Source: an uncultured Collinsella sp.
Lineage (GTDB): Bacteria; Actinomycetota; Coriobacteriia; Coriobacteriales; Coriobacteriaceae
Length of the DNA stretch: 13,595 bases
Reading direction: 5' to 3'
Assembly: GCA_958428675.1 (NCBI GenBank)
Contig: CAUAGV010000029.1
Coordinates: 1 to 13,595, forward strand
Shown: positions 1-7,552 of the stretch, in pieces
Layout of the letters: each line of letters begins with the position of its first letter
Position numbering within the stretch: the first letter of the stretch is position 1
Notes under the pieces: model-generated
The model's database searches: none
Seen by the model: the letters and a program-made list of their open reading frames with translations, nothing else
What the model was told of the DNA's origin: nothing
Program-made: the position numbers and the translations under genes

Positions 1-58
1 ACCTTCTGGTCGCGCCCTTGAAGTTGAACGTCAGATTGTCCAAATGCGGCCCGCGTAA
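1..58. other. Window edge, unassigned
   Basis: These bases lie downstream of the DAHP synthase stop codon. On the plus strand one frame is open from base 3 to a TAA at 60-62 (about 19 codons ending KCGPRN), so this could be the tail of a convergent gene entering from outside the window. The stretch is too short to decide, and no terminator is visible. Confidence 0.2.
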
Positions 59-1090
59 CTAAACCCGCTCCGCGATCTCGTGGATGAGGTAGTCGGTCTT
101 TTCCCAGCCCAGGCACGGGTCGGTGATCGACTTACCAAAGACACCGCCATCGACCGGCTGGTTGCCGTCCTCAAGGTAAGACTCGATCATAAAGCCCTTG
201 ACCAGCTTGGAGATAGACTCGTTGCGGCGGCAGCTGTCGAGCACCTCCTTGCAAATGCGGTACTGCTCCAGCGGGCGCTTGCCCGAGTTGTCGTGGTTGC
301 AGTCGATGACCGCCGCCGGGTTGGCGTAGCCGGCATGCTCGGTATAGCGCTCGGCCAGGCGCTCCAGGTGCTCGTAGTGGTAGTTGGGGTAGGTGCGACC
401 GTCGAGACCGATGTAGCCACGCATGACGGCGTGTGCGAGCGGGTTGCCGTCGCACTCAACCTCCCAGTTGCGGAAGATGAAGCTTTGATGTGCCTGGGCG
501 GCGTAGATGGAGTTAAGCATGACGGTGGTGGAACCGGCGGTGGGGTTTTTCATGCCCACAGGCACCGAAATGCCGCTCGACACCAGGCGATGCTCCTGGT
601 TCTCGACCGAGCGTGCACCCACGGCAACATAGCTCAGCAGGTCAACGAGGTACTGGTAGTTGGACGGATAGAGCATCTCGTCGGCGGTGAAGAAGCCCGT
701 TTCCTCAATAACGCGCAGGTGCATATGGCGGATGGCCTTGACGCCCTCGAGCAGGTCGTCGGGAGCCTCGGGGTTGGGGTTGTGCAGCAGGCCCTTGTAA
801 CCGGTGCCCTTGGTGCGCGGCTTATTGGTGTAGACGCGCGGAATGATGATGAGCTTGTCCTTGACCTCCTCGGCGGTCTTGGCCAGTCGGTTCATGTACT
901 CAAGCACCGAATCCTCGCGGTCGGCAGAGCACGGGCCGATGATGAGCACTTTGCGTGCGTCCTCGCCGGTAAAGACCTTGGCGACCTCGGCGTCGAATGC
1001 CTGCTTTCTGGCGGTAAGCTCGGCGGAAAGCGGCATTTCCTCGCGGATCTCCATGGGGATCGGCAGCCTGCGCTTGAATTCCATGGCCAT
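59..1090 (-). CDS. 3-deoxy-7-phosphoheptulonate (DAHP) synthase, class I AroG/AroF/AroH type
   Basis: Condenses phosphoenolpyruvate with erythrose 4-phosphate, the first cytosolic step of the shikimate pathway to aromatic amino acids. The 343 residues fit the 350-residue class I-alpha enzymes of the E. coli AroG type over the full length. Visible landmarks are IGPCSADRED near residues 51-60, RVYTNKPRTKGTGYKG, GFFTADEML, GARSVENQEHR, NHDNSGKRP and SITDPCLGWE. The four metal ligands of the family are in place: C54, H266, E303 and D324. The chosen ATG has an AAAGGAGG ribosome site 6 bases upstream; a second in-frame ATG two codons later is less well placed. The gene stands alone, with its own promoter at 1147-1175. 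Which aromatic amino acid inhibits it cannot be read from the sequence, so no suffix letter is given. The family call is very secure. Confidence 0.96.
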   Translation of the reverse strand: MAMEFKRRLPIPMEIREEMPLSAELTARKQAFDAEVAKVFTGEDARKVLIIGPCSADREDSVLEYMNRLAKTAEEVKDKLIIIPRVYTNKPRTKGTGYKGLLHNPNPEAPDDLLEGVKAIRHMHLRVIEETGFFTADEMLYPSNYQYLVDLLSYVAVGARSVENQEHRLVSSGISVPVGMKNPTAGSTTVMLNSIYAAQAHQSFIFRNWEVECDGNPLAHAVMRGYIGLDGRTYPNYHYEHLERLAERYTEHAGYANPAAVIDCNHDNSGKRPLEQYRICKEVLDSCRRNESISKLVKGFMIESYLEDGNQPVDGGVFGKSITDPCLGWEKTDYLIHEIAERV

Positions 1091-1146
1091 ATGGGGCCTC
1101 CTTTATCAATTAACGGCAACAATTGGCGAATTCTCGAATGCTCGGC

Positions 1147-1175
1147 ATTATCCGCTGTCGCACGCTAAAGTGCAA
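1147..1175 (-). promoter_or_regulatory. Sigma70-type promoter of the DAHP synthase gene
   Basis: On the minus strand, TTGCAC (1175-1170) is followed by exactly 17 bases and then GATAAT (1152-1147). Transcription would start near 1140, leaving a leader of about 50 bases before the ATG at 1090. No attenuator, leader peptide or T-box is visible in that short leader. Confidence 0.7.
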
Positions 1176-1178
1176 GTG

Positions 1179-1203
1179 AAACCTGCCGAAAAGGGACAGG
1201 TTT
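1179..1203. promoter_or_regulatory. Palindrome next to the DAHP synthase -35 box
   Basis: AAACCTG (1179-1185) and CAGGTTT (1197-1203) form a perfect 7-base inverted repeat around an 11-base centre, 3 bases upstream of the -35 box of the minus-strand promoter. It could be an operator for an aromatic-pathway regulator. Read on the plus strand it is followed by TTTATTTT and could instead act as a weak terminator. No known operator consensus (for example the TyrR box) fits. Confidence 0.3.
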
Positions 1204-1300
1204 ATTTTGGTCGGTTTTATCTGGGGAAATGTCGGCGCTCGCCGGAAGGGGAGGGCCAACGTACGGCACGCTGGAGCAAGTTGGATCTTCTGCGGCATAC

Positions 1301-1536
1301 CCTGTGGACAAAAAATGGCAAATATGAGTACTGTTGCTAGCGTAGTATCATATCGATCTTACAAGATAATAGACACAACAGTAAATATGTTCATTAACGT
1401 TGGCACACAGAAGCATGCTACCGGGCATTTTGATCAATTTGAAGGCATATCTAGGCCGCAATGAGGTCGTTTGGGGCAGTTTTGGCTGTTACTAAAAAGG
1501 TGACAGTACTCATATTTGCCATTTTTTGTCCACGGG
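1301..1536. mobile_element. MITE-like element with 31-base perfect terminal inverted repeats, no gene
   Basis: Bases 1304-1334 and 1503-1533 are exact reverse complements over 31 positions. Both begin GTGGACAAAAAATGG at the outer end and end GAGTACTGT at the inner end. With one mismatch the repeat extends to 1301 and 1536. The 168-base centre is AT-rich compared with its surroundings and has no plausible coding frame or ribosome site. The size, long inverted ends and intergenic position fit a miniature inverted-repeat transposable element or an internally deleted insertion sequence. No target-site duplication is obvious on the flanks, and no transposase is present. A stable structured RNA is the alternative reading. 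It sits in the 569-base gap between the ABC operon's 3' end and the DAHP synthase promoter; the rest of that gap holds only the features listed separately. Confidence 0.55.
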
Positions 1537-1589
1537 GCCTTGAGGGAGGGCGTCAATCAGGTCCCAGGGGAGGCGGTTCGAGGGCTGCA

Positions 1590-1628
1590 AAACAAAAACG
1601 GGGACGCAGATTGTCCTGCGTCCCCGTT
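1590..1628 (-). terminator. Rho-independent terminator of the ABC exporter operon
   Basis: AACGGGGACGCAG (1597-1609) pairs perfectly with CTGCGTCCCCGTT (1616-1628) across a 6-base loop. On the minus strand the stem is followed by a T-rich run (GTTTTTGTTTT). It lies about 30 bases beyond the stop codon of the second ABC gene, so it closes the MarR-ABC-ABC operon. Confidence 0.9.
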
Positions 1629-1659
1629 CTCGGGCGTTATTCGTTCCTTGCGACAGAAT

Positions 1660-3516
1660 TTACGCCGCTTCGTCGAACTGCGAGTTGTACAGGTCGGCGT
1701 AGAAGCCGCCTTGGGCGAGCAGCTCGTCGTGCGTGCCCTTCTCGACGATGTCGCCGTCGCGAATCACCAAGATCACGTCGGCGTTGCGGATCGTGGACAG
1801 GCGATGCGCGATGACAAAGCTCGTGCGGCCCTGCATCAGCGCATCCATGGCGCGCTGGATGAGCTCCTCGGTGCGGGTATCGACGTTGGAGGTCGCCTCG
1901 TCCAAAATCAGCGCCGGACGGTCGGCCAAAATGGCGCGGGCGATGGTCACGAGCTGGCGCTGACCCTGCGACAGGTTAGTGCCCTCCTCGTTGATCATAA
2001 AGTCGTAGCCACCGGCGAGCGTATGGATAAAGTGGTCGCAGCGTGCGGCGCGTGCGGCGGCCTCGACCTCGGCGTCGGTCGCATCGGGGCGTCCGTAGCG
2101 GATGTTCTCGCGGATGGTGCCGTTAAACAGCCAAGTGTCCTGCAGCACCATGGCAAACTCGCCGCGCAGCGCCGCGCGGTCCCAGTCGCGCACGTCGACG
2201 CCTTCGACGCGCAGCGAACCGCCGTCCACGTCGTAAAAGCGCTGCAGCAGCTTAATGAGCGTGGTCTTGCCGGCGCCGGTGGGGCCGACGATGGCAATGG
2301 TTTGGCCGGGCTGCGCCTCGCAGCTAAAGTCGTGGATGATGGTCTTGTCGGGCGTGTAGCCAAACTTGACATGGTCGAACTCCACGTGGCCGGGGCGCTT
2401 CTCGGGAATCTGCGCGTCGGCCTTCTGCTCCTCCTCGGGCGCGGCCAGGAACTCAAACACGCGCTCGGTGGCGGCGGCCATCGACTGCATCGTGTTGCTC
2501 ACGTTGCCCAGCTGCTGCACCGGCTGCGTAAAGTTGCGAACGTACTGGATAAAGCTCTGGATGTCGCCGGGCGTGGCATTGCCGGTCAGCGCGAGCTGCG
2601 CGCCTACCACGACGACGCCCACGTAGCCCATGTTGCCCACCAGACTCATAAGCGGCATCATCAGGCCCGACAGGAACTGCGAGCGCCAGCCGCTAATAAA
2701 GAGGCGGTCGTTTTGACGGTCGAACTCCTCGATTGAGGCCTCGGCGCGGTCGAACACCTGAATAACGTTCTGGCCGGCAAAGTCCTCCTCGATAATGCCG
2801 TTGACGGTGCCCAGGACTTGCTGCTGCTCGCGGAAGTACGGCTGCGAGAAGTGAATCATCACGGTCAGGATAATCGCGGCGGCCGGCAGTGTGAGCACGG
2901 TGACGCCGGTGAGCGGCAGACTGATCGAAAGCATCATGACGAGCACGCCGATAATCTGCGTCACCGACGTGATGAGCTGCGTCACGCTCTGGTTGAGCGA
3001 CTGACCCAGCGTATCGACGTCGTTGGTGATGCGGCTGAGCACGTCGCCCTTGCTGTGGCCGTTGAAGTAACTCATCGGAACGACGGCGATCTTGGCGGCG
3101 ATCTCCTTGCGCATGCGATAACAAATCTTTTGCGTGACGCCGGTCATGAGCCAGCCTTGGATCAGGCTGCAGGCAGAGCTCGCCAGATACAGACAGAGCA
3201 AAAAGCCGAGCGTCTTGGCGATCCAGGCAAAGTCGACATCGCCGGTGCCGTTGACCTTGGCAACCAAGCCCTCGAACAGCTTAGTCGTAACCTGGCCGAG
3301 CACCTTGGGCCCCACAATGTTAAAGATGACCGAGCACACGGCAAAGGCGACGGCGGCAAACACGGCAATCTTGTGCTGGCCGATATAGCCGAGCAGCTGC
3401 CTCATGGTGCCCTTAAAGTCCTTGGCCTTTTCGCCACGGCGCATGCCACCCATGCGGCCCATGGGACCACGCTGGCGGGTGGGCTTGGGAATCTGAGTCT
3501 TGGTCTCGTCTGCCAT
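1660..3516 (-). CDS. ABC exporter half-transporter, catalytically canonical partner (MdlB/LmrD/BmrD-like)
   Basis: A 618-residue fusion of a six-helix type IV ABC exporter membrane domain (roughly residues 35-340) and an ATPase domain (roughly 380-610) at the inner face of the membrane. The ATPase has Walker A GPTGAGKTT (K417), signature LSQGQ (515-519), Walker B ALILDEATSNVD with catalytic E540, and switch histidine H571. Its own Walker site is therefore complete, but the signature carries Gln instead of the second residue of the usual LSGGQ pair. In heterodimeric exporters the altered signature faces the partner's degenerate Walker site, which is what is seen here. The ATG overlaps the stop codon of the preceding ABC gene (TAATG) and has an AAGGAGG site just upstream, so translation is coupled. 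The likely role is export of drugs, lipids or peptides; the substrate cannot be read from the sequence. Confidence 0.93.
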   Translation of the reverse strand: MADETKTQIPKPTRQRGPMGRMGGMRRGEKAKDFKGTMRQLLGYIGQHKIAVFAAVAFAVCSVIFNIVGPKVLGQVTTKLFEGLVAKVNGTGDVDFAWIAKTLGFLLCLYLASSACSLIQGWLMTGVTQKICYRMRKEIAAKIAVVPMSYFNGHSKGDVLSRITNDVDTLGQSLNQSVTQLITSVTQIIGVLVMMLSISLPLTGVTVLTLPAAAIILTVMIHFSQPYFREQQQVLGTVNGIIEEDFAGQNVIQVFDRAEASIEEFDRQNDRLFISGWRSQFLSGLMMPLMSLVGNMGYVGVVVVGAQLALTGNATPGDIQSFIQYVRNFTQPVQQLGNVSNTMQSMAAATERVFEFLAAPEEEQKADAQIPEKRPGHVEFDHVKFGYTPDKTIIHDFSCEAQPGQTIAIVGPTGAGKTTLIKLLQRFYDVDGGSLRVEGVDVRDWDRAALRGEFAMVLQDTWLFNGTIRENIRYGRPDATDAEVEAAARAARCDHFIHTLAGGYDFMINEEGTNLSQGQRQLVTIARAILADRPALILDEATSNVDTRTEELIQRAMDALMQGRTSFVIAHRLSTIRNADVILVIRDGDIVEKGTHDELLAQGGFYADLYNSQFDEAA

Positions 3517-5882
3517 TAGCGCTCGCCTCCTTCCATGACGGCTGCAATTTCTTCTTGGGTAAGCCCCAGCTCCTCGGCGGAAAGCTGCGACTGTGCAATC
3601 TCCAGGTACGCCGGGCAGCCGTGCAGCAGCTCCTCGTGCGTGCCGGTGCCCACTACGTGACCGTCGTCGAGCACGATGATCTGGTCGGCGTGCATGATGG
3701 TCGCGATGCGCTGGGCCACGACCACGAGTGCGGCGTCGGTGACGTTTTTGGCCAGCTCCTCGCGCAGGCGCGCGTCGGTCTTGTAGTCGAGGGCGCTAAA
3801 CGAGTCATCGAACACCACGACCTCGGGCTTTTTGGCCAACGCGCGGGCAATGGCCAGGCGTTGGCGCTGACCACCCGAAACATTGGAGCCGCCCTGGCTG
3901 ATGGGGGAGTTGTAGCCGCCCTCGCGCTCGGCGATAAAGTCCTCGGCCTGGGCGATGCGTGCCGCCCGGTGCATGTCCTCGTCGCTTACCATGTCGCCGG
4001 CAAACTTGAGGTTGCTCTCGACGGTGCCCGAGAACAGACGCCCCTGCTGCGGGATGTAACCAATGCGGCGGCGCAGCTCGGAAAGGGTCATGTCGCGCAC
4101 GTCGATGCCGTCGAGCGAAATGCTGCCGCCCGTGACGTCGTATAAGCGCGGAATCAGCTGCACGAGCGTGGACTTGCCCGAGCCCGTGGAACCAATGATG
4201 CCGAGCATCTGACCGGCGTGCGTGGTGAAGTTCACGCCGCTAATGACGTCGGCGCGGGCATCGGGATACTGGAAGCTCACGTCGCGGAAGGTGAGCTCAC
4301 CGCGCGGCGCGCTGGCCGCGGGCAGTTTGGGCGAGACGGGGTCGTTGATGCTCGTGGGGCAAGTGATGACCTCTTCCACGCGCTCGGCTGCGACTTCGGC
4401 ACGGGGCAGGATGACCGAAACCATGGTGAGGATCATAAACGCCATGACGATCTGCATGGTGTAGGAGATAAACGCCATCATGTTGCCGACCTGCATCACG
4501 CCGTCGGACACGCCCTGGGCGCCAAACCAGACGATGAGTACGGTGATGCAGTTCATGACGAGCATCATGAGCGGCATCATAAAGCTCATGGCTCGGTTGG
4601 TGTAGAGCTGCGTGGTCATCAGGTCGAGCGACGCCTTGTCAAAACGCTCGAGTTCATGTTCCTCGCGGTTGAACGAGCGGATGGGCATAAGGCCGTCGAG
4701 CAGCTCGCGGGCGGTAAGGTTCACGCGGTCCACAAAGCTCTGCATCTTTTTGAACTTGGGCATGGTGAGGCCCATAAGCACGCCAACGACGGCCGAGACC
4801 GCGATGATGGCCACGGCGATGGTCCACTCCAGGCCGGTGTGGTTGGCCAGGACGCGCATGATGGCGACGATGCCCATGACGGGGGCCATCAGGCACATGC
4901 GGATAAACAGGGTCGCGGCCATCTGAATCTGCTGAATGTCGTTGGTGCAGCGGGTGATGAGCGAGGCTTGGCTAAACTTGCCCACCTCGGCCGGCGAGAA
5001 GTGCATAACCTTGTTGAAGGCCTCGCGGCGCAGGTCGCGGGCGATGGAGCAGGCGGTGCGCGAAGCCACGGCACCGGTCAGGATAGTGGCGACCAGCGAC
5101 ACCAGACACAGACCAAACATCGTGGTCGCCATGCGGCCCAAGTAGGCGTTCTGCACGTCGGCGGGGTCGATGCCCTGCGCCTTGTACTCGTCCTGCACAT
5201 AGCTCACGGCGCGCTGAGTGACGATAGAGCCCGACATGGAGCCCATTTTGTCCGCCATATCGTTGGCGCCCTCGACGAGCTTGCTTTGGTCTACCAGACC
5301 GCCCTCGATGCCCAGACGCAGGCTCTTCATGGTGATCTTACCGCCGTCGGCATCAATCTGCTTTTGCATATTCTGCGCCGCTGCGGCCTTTTGCTGCATC
5401 TCGGCGAGCTGGTCGGGCGTCATCGCTGCCATTTGCTCGGGCGTAGGCATGGTCTGGGTGCCGCTGTTGTCTTTCTCGCTGGACGCGCCCATCATGTCGC
5501 CCATGGAGCTGGCGTCGATGCCTTGGTTGAGCGAAAGGACGACGGTCTCGGGCAGGCTCATGATATCGGCGAGCTTGCTGCCGTCGGCGCGCTCATCCTC
5601 GGTTCTCTTGTACGTGCGAATCCCGTTTTTGTCTGCCTTGCCAAACGCAGCCTCCACAGCTTTGGCGTCCTTGGCGCTCATAAAGAGTTTGAGGTCGTCG
5701 AGCGATTCGGCGCGAATGGTGTCGGGCACGGGCGAGGCAATACCGCCTTGCTGCACGCCCACGTCGACGATGTCGCTCATATAGGTAGGCAGCGCCAGAT
5801 CGGCGTTGCAGCTGATTACGATGAGTACGATAGCTGCGAGTAGTGCCAGGATATGCTTTTTAAAGAGCTTGAGAATCCTCAC
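3516..5882 (-). CDS. ABC exporter half-transporter with degenerate ATPase site and large extracytoplasmic insert (MdlA/LmrC/BmrC-like)
   Basis: A 788-residue permease-ATPase fusion. The GTG start at 5882-5880 overlaps the TGA of the MarR gene (GTGA) and follows an AAGGAGA site; the frame is open further upstream, but only inside the MarR gene, and the protein then begins with a normal first membrane helix (residues about 10-30). Between that helix and the second one, which starts near 251, lies an extracytoplasmic insert of about 215 residues with a Met/Gln/Ala-rich, probably helical stretch at about 145-180. The ATPase has Walker A GSTGSGKST (K570), signature VSGGQ (from S669) and Walker B VVVFDDSFSALD, where D693 replaces the catalytic Glu. 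The switch histidine is Q724 (VAQRIAT). These changes mark the non-hydrolysing site of a heterodimeric exporter; the partner is the next gene. Function as a multidrug or export pump is family inference. Confidence 0.92.
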   Translation of the reverse strand: MRILKLFKKHILALLAAIVLIVISCNADLALPTYMSDIVDVGVQQGGIASPVPDTIRAESLDDLKLFMSAKDAKAVEAAFGKADKNGIRTYKRTEDERADGSKLADIMSLPETVVLSLNQGIDASSMGDMMGASSEKDNSGTQTMPTPEQMAAMTPDQLAEMQQKAAAAQNMQKQIDADGGKITMKSLRLGIEGGLVDQSKLVEGANDMADKMGSMSGSIVTQRAVSYVQDEYKAQGIDPADVQNAYLGRMATTMFGLCLVSLVATILTGAVASRTACSIARDLRREAFNKVMHFSPAEVGKFSQASLITRCTNDIQQIQMAATLFIRMCLMAPVMGIVAIMRVLANHTGLEWTIAVAIIAVSAVVGVLMGLTMPKFKKMQSFVDRVNLTARELLDGLMPIRSFNREEHELERFDKASLDLMTTQLYTNRAMSFMMPLMMLVMNCITVLIVWFGAQGVSDGVMQVGNMMAFISYTMQIVMAFMILTMVSVILPRAEVAAERVEEVITCPTSINDPVSPKLPAASAPRGELTFRDVSFQYPDARADVISGVNFTTHAGQMLGIIGSTGSGKSTLVQLIPRLYDVTGGSISLDGIDVRDMTLSELRRRIGYIPQQGRLFSGTVESNLKFAGDMVSDEDMHRAARIAQAEDFIAEREGGYNSPISQGGSNVSGGQRQRLAIARALAKKPEVVVFDDSFSALDYKTDARLREELAKNVTDAALVVVAQRIATIMHADQIIVLDDGHVVGTGTHEELLHGCPAYLEIAQSQLSAEELGLTQEEIAAVMEGGER

Positions 5883-6328
5883 TCGGCATCTCTCCTTTCT
5901 TGATTGCGGTCGATAATTTCGTTGGCACGTCTTAGAAGGCGCACCATCTCTTGGGTATCTGTTTCGCCGAGCTGCTCGAGGAAGGCCGCGGTGCGGTCCT
6001 CGAATTCCCGGCGTTTGATTTCGATGACCTGGAATCCCTTGTCGGTCACCGTGACGTGTACGCGACGACGGTCGGTCTTTGAGTGCTCGCGCTCGACCCA
6101 ACCCTTGGCCTCGAGGGCGCGCAGGATATTGGCGATACGGGCGCTCGAAACCCAGGCACGATCGGCGAGTTCGCTCGGTGTGAGTGAGCCGCCGGCGCGC
6201 ATGAGGGCGCGCATGACGGCCATCTCGCCGCCGAGAGCTTTGTCCGCAAAGCGCGAAATTCGCTGATGCATGCTGCCAAACTCAGTTAAGAGCTGACGCC
6301 CAAGCTCATGGAAATCGGTATCTTCCAT
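5879..6328 (-). CDS. MarR-family transcriptional repressor of the ABC exporter operon
   Basis: A 149-residue winged-helix protein, normal length for MarR. The helix-turn-helix is around SLTPSELADRAWVSSARIANIL, followed by the wing KTDRRRVHVTVTDKG with the Asp-Arg pair typical of the family. The flanking N- and C-terminal helices would form the dimer. The ATG has AGGGG about 7 bases upstream. It is the first gene of the exporter operon and its stop codon overlaps the start of the next gene by four bases (GTGA). By family precedent it would repress the operon and be released by a small molecule that the pump exports; this is inference from context. No clear operator could be fixed next to its own start, though the 366-base divergent gap contains several palindromes. 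Confidence 0.92.
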   Translation of the reverse strand: MEDTDFHELGRQLLTEFGSMHQRISRFADKALGGEMAVMRALMRAGGSLTPSELADRAWVSSARIANILRALEAKGWVEREHSKTDRRRVHVTVTDKGFQVIEIKRREFEDRTAAFLEQLGETDTQEMVRLLRRANEIIDRNQERRDAE

Positions 6329-6400
6329 CGAAAACCCCTAACACTAGAAACTATTTCCGGTGAAAGATGATACCCTTGCACGCGCACCCTATACGGTAGA

Positions 6401-6496
6401 TTTTTGGGTCATGCCTAGAAAACAATCTTTAGGCGACCTCCGTACACCGTCGGTATCAGCAAAGTTAGGGGTAGATCTCTGGGCATGTCCCAAAAA
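6401..6496. repeat. Inverted pair of a 19-base motif in the marR/SDR intergenic region
   Basis: Bases 6478-6496 read TCTGGGCATGTCCCAAAAA. The reverse complement of 6401-6419 reads TCTAGGCATGACCCAAAAA, matching at 17 of 19 positions, with 58 bases between the copies. Each copy has a near-palindromic core, GGGCATGTCCC or GGGTCATGCC. They may be paired regulator sites for the divergent genes, or the stem of a long hairpin. The regulator is unknown. Confidence 0.4.
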
Positions 6497-6499
6497 AAA

Positions 6500-6549
6500 T
6501 ACCTGGTTGCTAGGTAATATAAAGAGCGTATAAAGAATTAAAATAATTC
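6500..6549 (+). promoter_or_regulatory. Candidate promoter with two palindromes ahead of the short-chain dehydrogenase
   Basis: TTGCTA (6507-6512) and TATAAA (6529-6534) are spaced by 16 bases and would start transcription near 6541, giving a leader of about 155 bases. The -35 box lies inside the imperfect palindrome TACCTGGTTGCTAGGTA (6500-6516), and the start point lies inside the perfect palindrome GAATTA-AAA-TAATTC (6535-6549). These are good positions for repressor sites. A perfect TATAAT at 6628-6633 is an alternative -10 but has no good -35 box. Confidence 0.45.
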
Positions 6550-6694
6550 AATAATTGTAGCGTTTCAAAGAACTATTATGCACGCGGTTAGGCGAGGGGT
6601 TGTCACCACCATGACGACTGGGACTCATATAATCGCCACGTGCGATGCTCCAACTTCCCGCGAGGAGACACCTTATATAAAGGGGGATGGAGTC

Positions 6695-7444
6695 ATGGCA
6701 TTTGACTTCACGGGCAAGACCGCGATTGTCACGGGCGGCACTCAGGGCATTGGCCTCGAGATCGCCAAGGGCATCGTCGCGGGCGGCGGACATGTCGCGC
6801 TCATCGCAAGGAACGCTGCTAAGGGCGAGGCCGCGGTGGCCGAGCTTGGCGAGGGCAACAAGTTCTATCAGCTCGATGTCGCCGATGCACCCAAGGCGCG
6901 CGAGACTGTCGAGCAGATTTTTACGGACCTGCCGCAAACCAACATCCTGATCAACTGCGCTGGCGTCATCAGCACCAAGAAGTTCGATGAGATCGATGAC
7001 ACCGAGTGGCGTCGCACCATCGACATCAACCTCAACGGCACCTTTACCATGATGAACGCCGTGTACCCGCACTTTAAGGCGGCCCATGCCGGCACTATCG
7101 TCAACGTGAGTTCCGTTGCTGGCAAGATCGGCGGTGGCCTGCTCGGCACCGCGGCCTACGCGAGCTCCAAGGCCGGTGTTAACGGTCTAACCAAGGCAGT
7201 CGCCAAGGAAGGCGGCAAGTTTGGCGTTCGCTGCAACGCCGTGTGCCCGTCGCTCACCCTTACTGATATGACCTCGATTCTCTCTGACGAGAACTCTCAG
7301 CGCATCATCAACGGTATTCCTCTGGGCCGCGCCGCCCAGGCCAGCGAGCCTGCGCAGATGGTGCTGTTCTTCGCTTCCGATCTCGCCAGCTTCGTGAACG
7401 GCGAGATCGGTGACTGCGACGGCGGCATCGTCCTGGACGGGTAA
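6695..7444 (+). CDS. Short-chain dehydrogenase/reductase, KduD-like (probable 2-dehydro-3-deoxygluconate or gluconate 5-dehydrogenase)
   Basis: A 249-residue classical SDR. It has the cofactor motif TGGTQGIG (13-20), NCAG, the catalytic Asn in INLNG (N112), the Ser region VSS (139-140) and YASSK with Y155 and K159. The loop between Ser and Tyr is a couple of residues longer than usual. The first cofactor strand is followed by ARN, so NADP(H) is possible. The ATG at 6695 follows AAGGGGGA by 7 bases; an open frame reaches back to 6578 but has no ribosome site and no SDR homology. The substrate is inferred from the adjacent KDG permease: in pectin and uronate catabolism KduD interconverts 2,5-diketo-3-deoxygluconate and KDG. 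SDR substrate prediction from sequence alone is weak, so no symbol is assigned. Confidence 0.85.
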   Translation: MAFDFTGKTAIVTGGTQGIGLEIAKGIVAGGGHVALIARNAAKGEAAVAELGEGNKFYQLDVADAPKARETVEQIFTDLPQTNILINCAGVISTKKFDEIDDTEWRRTIDINLNGTFTMMNAVYPHFKAAHAGTIVNVSSVAGKIGGGLLGTAAYASSKAGVNGLTKAVAKEGGKFGVRCNAVCPSLTLTDMTSILSDENSQRIINGIPLGRAAQASEPAQMVLFFASDLASFVNGEIGDCDGGIVLDG

Positions 7445-7463
7445 TACCCCGCGACGATTATTC

Positions 7464-7503
7464 GGCGACGGCTCCTGCGACTCGGGACCGTCGCCTTCTT
7501 TCT
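7464..7503 (+). terminator. Hairpin with T-rich tail after the dehydrogenase gene
   Basis: GGCGACGG (7464-7471) pairs with CCGTCGCC (7488-7495), followed by TTCTTTCT. It lies 20 bases after the dehydrogenase stop codon and 50 bases before the permease ATG. It may end the dehydrogenase transcript, or act as a partial terminator that lowers permease expression. Confidence 0.6.
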
Positions 7504-7552
7504 GACATAGGCGCGTGCGGCTACGATTCGCATGCATCCAAAGGAGATATAT

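Noticed and set aside
1301..1536. A transposase gene inside the inverted-repeat element
   Set aside because: All frames inside are short and lack ribosome sites and transposase motifs. Only the ends suggest mobility.
4218..5843. A 541-codon plus-strand frame opposite the first ABC gene
   Set aside because: The same codon-bias shadow effect: His/Gly/Asp-rich, with no family resemblance. The ABC gene on the other strand is certain. The similar plus-strand frames at 80-1168 and 1516-2736 are rejected for the same reason.
5883..6101. An upstream start for the first ABC gene
   Set aside because: The extension lies entirely inside the MarR gene and is Arg-rich with no homology. The GTG at 5882 has a good ribosome site and the GTGA overlap.
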